Shown here: positions 58,410-64,000 of the stretch, in pieces
How the letters are laid out: every line of letters begins with the position of its first letter
How positions within the stretch are numbered: the stretch's first letter is position 1
Assembly (NCBI GenBank): GCA_002412865.1
Contig: DHVW01000008.1
Span: 1-64,000, forward strand
Length of the DNA: 64,000 nt
From: Sulfurovum sp. UBA5198
Lineage (GTDB): Bacteria; Campylobacterota; Campylobacteria; Campylobacterales; Sulfurovaceae
Reading direction: 5' to 3'
Translations under genes and position numbers: made by a program
Notes under the pieces: generated by a model
What the model saw: the letters and a program-made list of their open reading frames with translations, nothing else
The model's database searches: none
Told to the model about the DNA's origin: nothing

Positions 58410-58796
58410 ATGGAAGTGTGGGAGAAAATAAACTATCTACTTGATGAGAAACGGATTAGCAAAAAAGATTTTGCAGATAGACTAGTAGCACTATCTCCTA
58501 AACTGAAACGAACAGATGAAGCACCATCATCTCAAACGATACTTGGCTATCTATATGGCAAACGAGAAATAAAAATAGAGTTAATCCCTTACATAGCAGA
58601 AGTTTTGGGCGTGAGTGAGCAGGAGCTATTTAGCAGTGAGCTGGAATATGCATCTTCATACAATATACGATTTTCAAAAGAGGTACGAGAGATTATAGAT
58701 CTCATACCGTATGCTCCACATTCTTACATAGAGCATATACTGTCACAACTGCAAAAGTATAAAACACTACACAATGAAAGCATAAAGAATATCTAA
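58410..58796 (+). CDS. HTH (XRE-type) regulator divergent from the ter genes
   Basis: ATG 58410 has AAAGG 7 bases upstream; a TTG at 58392 would only add six residues. The 128 residues begin with a helix-turn-helix region (EKINYLLDEKRISKKDFADRL, quoted as LLDEKRISKKDFADRL). Then come PSSQTILGYLYGKREIKIE, ELIPYIAEVLGVSEQEL and a helical C-terminus. As the only regulator in the island and divergent from terD, it probably controls it (inference). A hairpin terminator follows. Confidence 0.85.
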   Translation: MEVWEKINYLLDEKRISKKDFADRLVALSPKLKRTDEAPSSQTILGYLYGKREIKIELIPYIAEVLGVSEQELFSSELEYASSYNIRFSKEVREIIDLIPYAPHSYIEHILSQLQKYKTLHNESIKNI

Positions 58797-58818
58797 AAAA
58801 ATACTAAATCTTTACTAG

Positions 58819-58848
58819 ACTCCTGCCTTCGCAGGAGTGACGGTTTTT
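58819..58848 (+). terminator. Rho-independent terminator after the HTH gene
   Basis: ACTCCTGC-CTTC-GCAGGAGT is a perfect 8-bp stem with a 4-base loop, followed by GACGG and TTTTT. It lies 22 bases past the HTH stop. The same motif also resembles a widespread short palindromic repeat (CCTGCCTTCGCAGGAGTGACG-like), so it may be a dispersed element doing a terminator's job. Confidence 0.7.
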
Positions 58849-58871
58849 GTTAACGAAAGTATGAAAAATAT

Positions 58872-59099
58872 CTAAACTACCTTTAGCTCTTTTCTCAAAT
58901 ATGCGTTTATGAGTGTCTGATATGGCACTTTTTCTTCACTGGCTTTTTTCTTGAAAAACAAAATAATATCATCATCAAGTCTCAGCGTTGTAGGAACTTT
59001 TTTTGGTTTATAAAATCTACCTCTAACTCCACCGCTAAAATCATACTCGTCCATTATCTCAAAATCGTCAAATTTTTCTCTCTCTTTAATGTTGCTCAT
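58872..59099 (-). CDS. brnA: BrnA-type antitoxin
   Basis: A 75-residue protein starting at ATG 59099 behind GAGAGG; an in-frame ATG at 59135 would overlap brnT deeply and is less likely. The C-terminus has the ribbon-helix-helix-like segment KVPTTLRLDDDIILFFKKKA and PYQTLINAYLRKEL, typical of BrnA. It would neutralise BrnT and autorepress the operon. It overlaps the toxin gene end by 14 bases. Confidence 0.9.
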   Translation of the reverse strand: MSNIKEREKFDDFEIMDEYDFSGGVRGRFYKPKKVPTTLRLDDDIILFFKKKASEEKVPYQTLINAYLRKELKVV

Positions 59100-59370
59100 A
59101 AAAAATCCTCTCTTTTTGACTTGCTTTTCTTGCACTTATTATTCTGATAACCTCTTCGCCATCATTATCAAAAAACATATTAGCCACTACAACTATTTGA
59201 TAACTTTTTGTAGAGCCTAATGTTATCCAACGCTCCTCAAAATAACTAAACCTATGGTCTAGTTTTGAAATATGCAAAGGATCATCAAAAATCTCTTTTG
59301 CTTCTACAAAACCTATTTGATGCTTTTGTAGATTTAAAATATTTTTATTTTCATCCCATTCAAATTTCAA
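59086..59370 (-). CDS. brnT: BrnT-type ribonuclease toxin
   Basis: A 94-residue RelE-fold toxin. It opens MKFEWDENKNILNLQKHQIGF (quoted as FEWDENKNILNLQKHQIGF), then FDDPLHISKLDH, ERWITLGST and VIRIISARKASQKER, all standard BrnT motifs with the basic catalytic-region residues kept. It is first in the operon, before brnA, which is normal for this system. It sits at the right end of the accessory island next to rsuA. Confidence 0.93.
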   Translation of the reverse strand: MKFEWDENKNILNLQKHQIGFVEAKEIFDDPLHISKLDHRFSYFEERWITLGSTKSYQIVVVANMFFDNDGEEVIRIISARKASQKERIFYEQH

Positions 59371-59446
59371 TTTAACCCTTTAAAGTAAACTAGACTTTTC
59401 TAATTATAGCTAATTGTATTTACGATGTCAATACATATTAAAGCTA

Positions 59447-60145
59447 CTATTTTAGATAAACCCATTTACCAGACTCAAGTCCGCTTGGAATACTATGTTC
59501 TCCCACGCTTATTCTTCTGAGTTTTTCTACTCTGTTTCCAGCTGCTGAAATCATGCGTTTGACTTGATGATATTTACCCTCGCTGATGGAGAGTTCTATC
59601 TCGTGCGTTGATTTACGATTTACCTCTAAAGCTTTTGAGCTTATTTCTTCTTGTTTTAGCAATACACCGTTTAAAAGATTGCCTATCATCTCGTCACTAA
59701 CTTCATGTTTGCACTCTACTAGATAAGTCTTAGGGATATGTTTTTTAGGAGATGTGTAGCGGTGTATAAACTCTCCATCATCGCTAAATAGCAAAAGCCC
59801 TGTTGTGTCCACATCTAGCCTACCTACACATTGCAAATTTCGACCTAAAAATTCATTAGGTAAAAGTGAAAATACACTAGCGTGAAAATCTGGATTATGT
59901 GAGCACTCATACCCCTCTGGCTTGTCCATTAGAATGTAAAGTTTTTCTTTGTAGATTGATTTTTTGCCATCAACTTCAAATTCCAAATTTTCCAAAGGGA
60001 AAAGCTTTTCGCCATCATAGCACTTCTCGCCATCTATATGAACCATGCCCATTTTTATCATTTTAGCCGATACTGCCCTACTACCAAATCCTTGGGATTG
60101 TAGTATCTTTACTAGACTCATTGTCGTTTGTGGTTTTTTACTCAT
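59447..60145 (-). CDS. rsuA: RsuA/RluB-family rRNA pseudouridine synthase
   Basis: Modifies rRNA uridine. An N-terminal S4 domain (SLVKILQSQGFGSRAVSAKM region) is followed by the catalytic segment GRLDVDTTGLLLFSDDG with its Asp, then KHIPKTYLVE and KYHQVKRMISAAGNRVEKL near the end. The 232 residues are complete. Its last 137 bases are repeated at 55491-55627, making it the insertion target of the adjacent island. The exact target base is uncertain. Its start overlaps the trmA stop by 4 bases. Confidence 0.93.
   Translation of the reverse strand: MSKKPQTTMSLVKILQSQGFGSRAVSAKMIKMGMVHIDGEKCYDGEKLFPLENLEFEVDGKKSIYKEKLYILMDKPEGYECSHNPDFHASVFSLLPNEFLGRNLQCVGRLDVDTTGLLLFSDDGEFIHRYTSPKKHIPKTYLVECKHEVSDEMIGNLLNGVLLKQEEISSKALEVNRKSTHEIELSISEGKYHQVKRMISAAGNRVEKLRRISVGEHSIPSGLESGKWVYLK
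59480..59616 (-). repeat. Right copy of the 137-bp rsuA-end direct repeat
   Basis: Partner of 55491-55627; 15 mismatches in 137 aligned bases. This copy completes the intact rsuA gene. Confidence 0.85.
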
Positions 60146-61323
60146 ATTGTTAATTTTCCTTTTGATAACTTTCTTAAAAATACTCCACTCTCCATATGTT
60201 CAGTGTGAGGGAATTGGTCAAACATAGCCGCACTTGTCACCTCATGTGTTAGCGTAATAGTCTCTAAATCTCGTGCCAATGTATGCGGATTACATGAGAT
60301 ATATATGATATTCTCTATATTTGTAATTAATTTGATTGTGCCATCATCAAGCCCTGCTCTAGGTGGGTCTACTAGCACACAAGAGAAATCATAACTATCT
60401 AAATCCACGCCCTTTAATCTCTCAAATTCCCTCTGCTTATTAAGTGCTATTGTCATCTCTTCACTTGAAAGTCTGATAAATTCTATATTATTCACATCGT
60501 TAAGCTCGCAATTCTCTTTGGCTGCATTGATAGAATTTTTGGAAATTTCAGTCGCCAGAACTTTTCCAAATAGCTTTGATAGTGGTATAGTAAAGTTACC
60601 AAGTCCACAATAAAGCTCCAATAAATCCGTACCATTAGCACTATTAGTACTTCTGGCATGATTCATAGCCCACTCTATCATTTTGATATTTACAGCTGGA
60701 TTTGGTTGTGTGAACCCGCCCTCATAATATCTATATAAATACTCATTGTTATCGATAGTTAGTTTTTCGGTTACAAATTCTTTACTAATTGTGACTTTTT
60801 GTTTACGGCTTCGACCGATTATATTAGCATTTAGCGTTGCCTCTAGCTCTCTTACCTCACTATTCCACTCTTCATCAAGAGGCTTATGATATAGCATCAC
60901 TATCAGGCACTCATCAGTCGTAGTAGCCAAAAATTCTACACTAAATAGTCGATGTGATAACACCTTTGAAGCATTAATAATCTCTATAAGTCTCCACATT
61001 CGCTCCTCAATTGGCTTTGAAACCTTAGGACACTCTGATATCAGTACAACACCTTTTTTTGCCATATTTCCCATTGCGTAGCTACACTCATCTCCATTAT
61101 GCCAAATACGAAATTCGGCTCTGGAGCGATAATTGCTACTTGGTGAACTAAATGAGTCAATAGCTTTGTTATGAAACTTGTTTAGAAGGGTTGATAAAGT
61201 TTCTACTTTATTACTCACTTGTTTTTCATATTCCTTGTCGTGAACGCCACATGAGCCACACTCCCCAAAATGTTTACAATCCAATTTTATACCTTTTCTT
61301 TTCGTTGCTTTATAATTAATCAT
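60142..61323 (-). CDS. trmA: tRNA (uracil-5-)-methyltransferase-type RNA methyltransferase
   Basis: SAM-dependent uridine C5 methylation, most likely tRNA U54. It has FTQPNPAVNIKMIEW, motif I LELYCGLGNFTIPL, motif IV DPPRAGLDDG and the catalytic-Cys region YISCNPHTLARDL. The ATG at 61323 (MINYKATKRKG) gives 393 residues. Longer in-frame starts up to 61590 would run through the divergent glmU promoter and coding region and were rejected. The N-terminus has CKHFGECGSCGVHD, an Fe-S-like cysteine cluster more typical of RlmD-type enzymes, so RNA target specificity is not certain. Confidence 0.85.
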   Translation of the reverse strand: MINYKATKRKGIKLDCKHFGECGSCGVHDKEYEKQVSNKVETLSTLLNKFHNKAIDSFSSPSSNYRSRAEFRIWHNGDECSYAMGNMAKKGVVLISECPKVSKPIEERMWRLIEIINASKVLSHRLFSVEFLATTTDECLIVMLYHKPLDEEWNSEVRELEATLNANIIGRSRKQKVTISKEFVTEKLTIDNNEYLYRYYEGGFTQPNPAVNIKMIEWAMNHARSTNSANGTDLLELYCGLGNFTIPLSKLFGKVLATEISKNSINAAKENCELNDVNNIEFIRLSSEEMTIALNKQREFERLKGVDLDSYDFSCVLVDPPRAGLDDGTIKLITNIENIIYISCNPHTLARDLETITLTHEVTSAAMFDQFPHTEHMESGVFLRKLSKGKLTI

Positions 61324-61331
61324 GGCTTTGG

Positions 61332-61337
61332 TATAAT
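61332..61337 (+). promoter_or_regulatory. -10 box (TATAAT) for glmU
   Basis: TTTGGTATAATTATT lies 32 bases before the glmU ATG and just upstream of the divergent trmA start, which supports the shorter trmA. Confidence 0.6.
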
Positions 61338-61368
61338 TATTATCTAATTTTACCCAAAGGTTCATCAA

Positions 61369-62658
61369 ATGTCTATAAGCGTAGTTATACTTGCAGCTGG
61401 TCAAGGTACCAGAATGAAGTCTCTCACTCCAAAAGTTCTTCATAAAATCTCTGGCAAATCTATGCTTTTTCATGCGATAGAAGCAGCACAAAAACTGAGC
61501 AATGATATTACCGTTGTGCTTTATCATCAAAGCGATATGATAAAAGAGCAGATAAATGCTAACTATACAGGTATTAATTTTCATATTCAAGACGCTATAA
61601 ACTTCCCTGGAACTGGCGGAGCCATGAGAGGTGTAACTACAAAATATGAAAAAACTCTAATATTAAATGGGGATATGCCACTTGTCACAGATGATGCATT
61701 AAACAGACTCACAAATAGCAATAGTGAGATTACAATGAGCGTGATTATGCTTGAAAATCCAAGCGGATATGGTAGAGTTATTATAGAAAATGATAGTGTT
61801 ACAGAGATAGTCGAGCAAAAAGATTGCACTCAGGCTCAATTGGCAACAAAAAGCGTAAATGCTGGTGTTTATTGTGTGTCCACAAAGCTACTAAACAAGT
61901 ATATACCAAACCTCTCAAGTGCTAATGCACAAAATGAATATTACCTCACCGATATAATCAAAATGGCAGTTGATGAAGAGATAAGTGTACTTCCAGTATT
62001 CGTGGATGAGGAAGAATTCAAAGGTGTTAATAGCAAAATTGACTTAGCTCACGCCGAACAAATTCATCAAAATCGTATCAAAGAGCAGTTTATGGCAAAT
62101 GGTGTGATTATGAGGCTTCCTGACACTATCTATATAGAGAGTGATGTAGAGATAGAGGGTGAGAGTATCATAGAGAATGGCGTGAGCTTACTAGGTAAAA
62201 CTAAAATCATCTCTAGTCATATTAAGTCTAATAGCGTAGTAGAGGATAGTACAATCACAAATAGCGATATAGGGCCAATGGCTAGAATTCGTCCACAAAG
62301 TCTGCTCACAGATACCCATATAGGAAACTTTGTAGAGGTCAAAAAGGGCATTTTGGATGGTGTAAAAGCTGGACATCTAAGCTACTTAGGGGATTGCGAA
62401 ATCGGAAGTGGTTCAAATATAGGAGCAGGAACTATCACTTGCAACTATGACGGGAAAAATAAATATCAAACTATAATAGGTAAAAATGTATTCGTAGGGA
62501 GTGACACTCAGCTAGTAGCGCCAGTCACAATTCCTGATAATGTAATGATAGCTGCTGGAACTACGGTAACCAAAGACCCGATAAGCGGCGATTTGGTATT
62601 ATCTCGCACACCACAAAAAAGCATTGCAGGATTTTTTCATAAGTTTTTTGGAAAATAG
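61369..62658 (+). CDS. glmU: Bifunctional GlmU (glucosamine-1-P acetyltransferase / UDP-GlcNAc pyrophosphorylase)
   Basis: Makes UDP-GlcNAc for peptidoglycan and LPS. The N-terminal pyrophosphorylase domain starts VVILAAGQGTRMKSLTPKVLH and has LNGDMPLV and NAGVYCV. A left-handed beta-helix acetyltransferase domain (IGPMARIRPQ, HLSYLGDCEIG, GAGTITCNYDGKNK) fills the second half. It has 429 residues, slightly short as in other Campylobacterota. Confidence 0.97.
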   Translation: MSISVVILAAGQGTRMKSLTPKVLHKISGKSMLFHAIEAAQKLSNDITVVLYHQSDMIKEQINANYTGINFHIQDAINFPGTGGAMRGVTTKYEKTLILNGDMPLVTDDALNRLTNSNSEITMSVIMLENPSGYGRVIIENDSVTEIVEQKDCTQAQLATKSVNAGVYCVSTKLLNKYIPNLSSANAQNEYYLTDIIKMAVDEEISVLPVFVDEEEFKGVNSKIDLAHAEQIHQNRIKEQFMANGVIMRLPDTIYIESDVEIEGESIIENGVSLLGKTKIISSHIKSNSVVEDSTITNSDIGPMARIRPQSLLTDTHIGNFVEVKKGILDGVKAGHLSYLGDCEIGSGSNIGAGTITCNYDGKNKYQTIIGKNVFVGSDTQLVAPVTIPDNVMIAAGTTVTKDPISGDLVLSRTPQKSIAGFFHKFFGK

Positions 62659-62737
62659 GCACGCTTTCCTCTGTAATTCTAGTATTTATTTTTATGTAAA
62701 TTGTTATATACTTTAAAAAAGCATATAAAGGTTTAAA

Positions 62738-63187
62738 GTGAATAATTTACATACAAAATTAAATGAGTATTCTTCAAAATGTGATGAAATGCTACTATCG
62801 CAATATCTCAAAAATATCTTGGCTGAAGCGATGAGTGAAATATCAGAGATATCAGCTAACGGACTGATTATAAACGAAAATATGGTTTTGGTAGATGTTA
62901 GAGAACCTGAAGAGTTTGCTAGTGGGTATATAGATGCACCAAATATATTGACTATTCCTAGAGGTAAGTTGGAATTTATGGCGATAGATAAGATAGCTAA
63001 AGTTTATGGGCAAGATATTAAAATAGTTACATATTGTCTGAAAGGCACGAGAGGTATTTTGGCTGGTCTACAACTCAAAAAGATTGGTTTTACAAATGTT
63101 GTTAATCTTCAAGGTGGAATATTGGGTTGGCTAGAAAGTGGAAAGAGTATCAAAAGTTATCTTGGCGAACTTCAACTAAAACTTTAA
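62738..63187 (+). CDS. Rhodanese-like sulfurtransferase
   Basis: Starts with GTG behind AAAGG at 6-base spacing. The 149 residues contain an N-terminal helical extension (about 1-45), then VLVDVREPEEFASGYI and the active-site loop VTYCLKGTRG with its Cys, then VVNLQGGILGW. It is a single-domain rhodanese without signal peptide, probably a cytoplasmic sulfur carrier. It stands alone between glmU and the convergent rubrerythrin gene. Confidence 0.92.
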   Translation: MNNLHTKLNEYSSKCDEMLLSQYLKNILAEAMSEISEISANGLIINENMVLVDVREPEEFASGYIDAPNILTIPRGKLEFMAIDKIAKVYGQDIKIVTYCLKGTRGILAGLQLKKIGFTNVVNLQGGILGWLESGKSIKSYLGELQLKL

Positions 63188-63251
63188 TACTATTTTATAA
63201 ATTAAATATTCAAAGCATGCCGTATAATACAGCATGAAAAAAGATTTTACT

Positions 63252-63917
63252 CTACCCTACTGTCACATCTTTACTTCTCTTTTTGAAATACTCTTTGTCT
63301 ACTCCACATAATGGACATTTTCCAGGGGCTTTTTTGCCTTTATGCACATGTCCACACACTTCACAGACATACTCTTCTTCTTCTTCCGAGCTAAAGAATC
63401 CTTCGCTTTCAAGAGCTGCTTTGAGTGCCAAATATTCTGCTTCATGCTCTACTTCTACCTTACCAATCGCTGTAAATAGTCTAGCTATTTCTTTGAAATC
63501 TTCATCTTTGGCTATGCTGGCAAAATTTGGATACATTGTTTCATGTTCGTATCTCTCTCCATCAGCAGCATATTGTAGATTATCTTGGGTAGTATTCAGC
63601 TCCACCCCATGAACTAGATTATGATGAGCTTTAAACTCAGCCATCGCATGATATTTTTCATTTTCTGCAGCTTCTCTAAAAAACCTAGCGATTCTATGAT
63701 ATCCTTCAGCAAATGCTACATCTGCAAAAAACTCATACTTATTTCGTGCTTGCGATTCTCCAGCAAATGCTTTCATCAAATTAACAGCAGTTAAGTTTTC
63801 TGTCGTGCAGTGCATATCCTCACCACAACACACTAGTGTTCCACCACCTACATTGCTAACTTCTACTTCATTTCCACATTTGTTACATTTATATGTTTCG
63901 TATTGTCTCATTTTCAT
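63252..63917 (-). CDS. rrc: Desulforedoxin-rubrerythrin-rubredoxin fusion (desulforubrerythrin)
   Basis: Peroxide-reducing non-haem iron protein (221 residues). Residues 8-36 form a desulforedoxin domain with Cys11, Cys14, Cys30 and Cys31. A four-helix rubrerythrin domain follows with ESQARNKYEFFADVA, EAAENEKYHAMAEFKAHH (split at EAAENEKYHA) and KVEVEHEAEYLALK, supplying the di-iron ligands. A C-terminal rubredoxin centre (CEVCG ... CPLCG) ends it. The same three-part layout is known from C. jejuni (Cj0012c, Rrc). It suits oxidative-stress defence in a microaerophile. Confidence 0.93.
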   Translation of the reverse strand: MKMRQYETYKCNKCGNEVEVSNVGGGTLVCCGEDMHCTTENLTAVNLMKAFAGESQARNKYEFFADVAFAEGYHRIARFFREAAENEKYHAMAEFKAHHNLVHGVELNTTQDNLQYAADGERYEHETMYPNFASIAKDEDFKEIARLFTAIGKVEVEHEAEYLALKAALESEGFFSSEEEEEYVCEVCGHVHKGKKAPGKCPLCGVDKEYFKKRSKDVTVG

Positions 63918-63926
63918 TCCTTTAAT

Positions 63927-64000
63927 TTACTCTATGGGCAAAGCCCACATTCGCTTATAGTCTTCAGCAGACAGCTCACGCACTTTGTGCTTTATTTTGT
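63927..64000 (-). CDS. 3' end of an unidentified gene (partial)
   Basis: The last 24 codons before TAA 63927 read KIKHKVRELSAEDYKRMW and ALPIE. The gene enters from the right edge and ends 10 bases before the rubrerythrin start, so the two may be co-transcribed. Too little is visible to name it. Confidence 0.5.
   Translation of the reverse strand, partial: KIKHKVRELSAEDYKRMWALPIE

Larger units (their letters stand above)
55628..59479. mobile_element. Putative accessory island inserted at the 3' end of rsuA (Ter/BrnTA genes)
   Basis: The 3.9 kb between the two rsuA-end repeats carries only accessory genes: DUF475, two TerD proteins, three tiny ORFs, an HTH regulator and a BrnTA pair. The flanking CoA-binding, trmA and glmU genes are core. 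No integrase or transposase gene is present, so the element is either decayed or moved by recombination between the repeats. Insertion is inferred from the repeats and gene content only. Confidence 0.5.

Noticed and set aside
61324..61590. N-terminal extension of the trmA frame
   Set aside because: It would run antisense through the glmU start and promoter; the family start and the -10 box fit the ATG at 61323.
63212..63234. CATGC ... GCATG hairpin between the rhodanese and rubrerythrin genes
   Set aside because: Only 5 bp of stem and no proper T-run in either direction; not strong enough to call a terminator.

Overview
The window comes from a Campylobacterota (Epsilonproteobacteria) chromosome, most likely an environmental or sulfur-oxidising relative of Sulfurimonas or Sulfurovum rather than Campylobacter or Helicobacter proper. 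The base composition is AT-rich. The core gene order is diagnostic. M23 peptidase-lpxC-tsaB-thrB-ylxR-infB-rbfA-rimP matches the Campylobacter jejuni order, and mfd-bactofilin(ccmA)-M23 peptidase(csd)-folC-lptE-leuS matches the Helicobacter pylori cell-shape/housekeeping order. A CosR/HsrA-type regulator also lies beside a ferredoxin and a Ppx/GppA gene, as in C. jejuni. The genus is inference.

Layout. (1) 1-12018 (minus strand): a two-partner-secretion, contact-dependent-inhibition-like locus. It holds a TpsB transporter, a 2262-residue TpsA exoprotein with a hydrolase-like C-terminus, two small related lipoproteins that are candidate immunity proteins, and a displaced orphan copy of the exoprotein that runs off the left edge. 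(2) 12168-25531: housekeeping genes (serS, xseA, ubiE, ribD, rimP, rbfA, infB, ylxR, thrB, tsaB, lpxC, an M23 peptidase, nadC, nadA), almost all on the minus strand with overlapping ends. (3) 25622-33517: plsY, folB, a CosR-like response regulator with its own histidine kinase, ferredoxin, Ppx/GppA, bamA and tyrA. (4) 33524-36210: a second polymorphic-toxin remnant with a 'vgr-related' HExxH protein, two broken RHS fragments carrying the same hairpin insert, an RHS C-terminal tail with a candidate immunity gene, a poly-G tract and a hipA remnant. (5) 36336-54939: a YeiH-type membrane protein, truD, a CYTH protein, murA, mfd, bactofilin, M23 peptidase, folC, lptE, leuS, smpB, lpxD, ilvH/ilvB, a second Ppx/GppA and ilvA. 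(6) 55458-59616: a roughly 4 kb accessory island (DUF475/TerC-like, two TerD proteins, tiny membrane proteins, an HTH regulator, BrnTA) bracketed by a 137-bp direct repeat of the 3' end of rsuA. (7) 59447-64000: rsuA, trmA, glmU, a rhodanese, a desulforedoxin-rubrerythrin fusion, and the 3' end of an unidentified gene.

How the parts work together. The housekeeping blocks cover translation (serS, leuS, infB, rbfA, rimP, smpB, tRNA modification), the envelope (lpxC, lpxD, murA, glmU, bamA, lptE, bactofilin/M23) and cofactor and amino-acid synthesis (nadA/C, ribD, folB/C, ilv, thrB, tyrA). The three accessory regions all carry competition or stress functions. All three show partial gene duplications at their joints: a displaced C-terminal exoprotein module, a 240-bp RHS duplication, and an rsuA 3'-end duplication. 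The most interesting signal is the mosaic toxin/immunity region 1-3205 next to the intact TpsA/TpsB pair. No tRNA, rRNA or CRISPR array was recognised.
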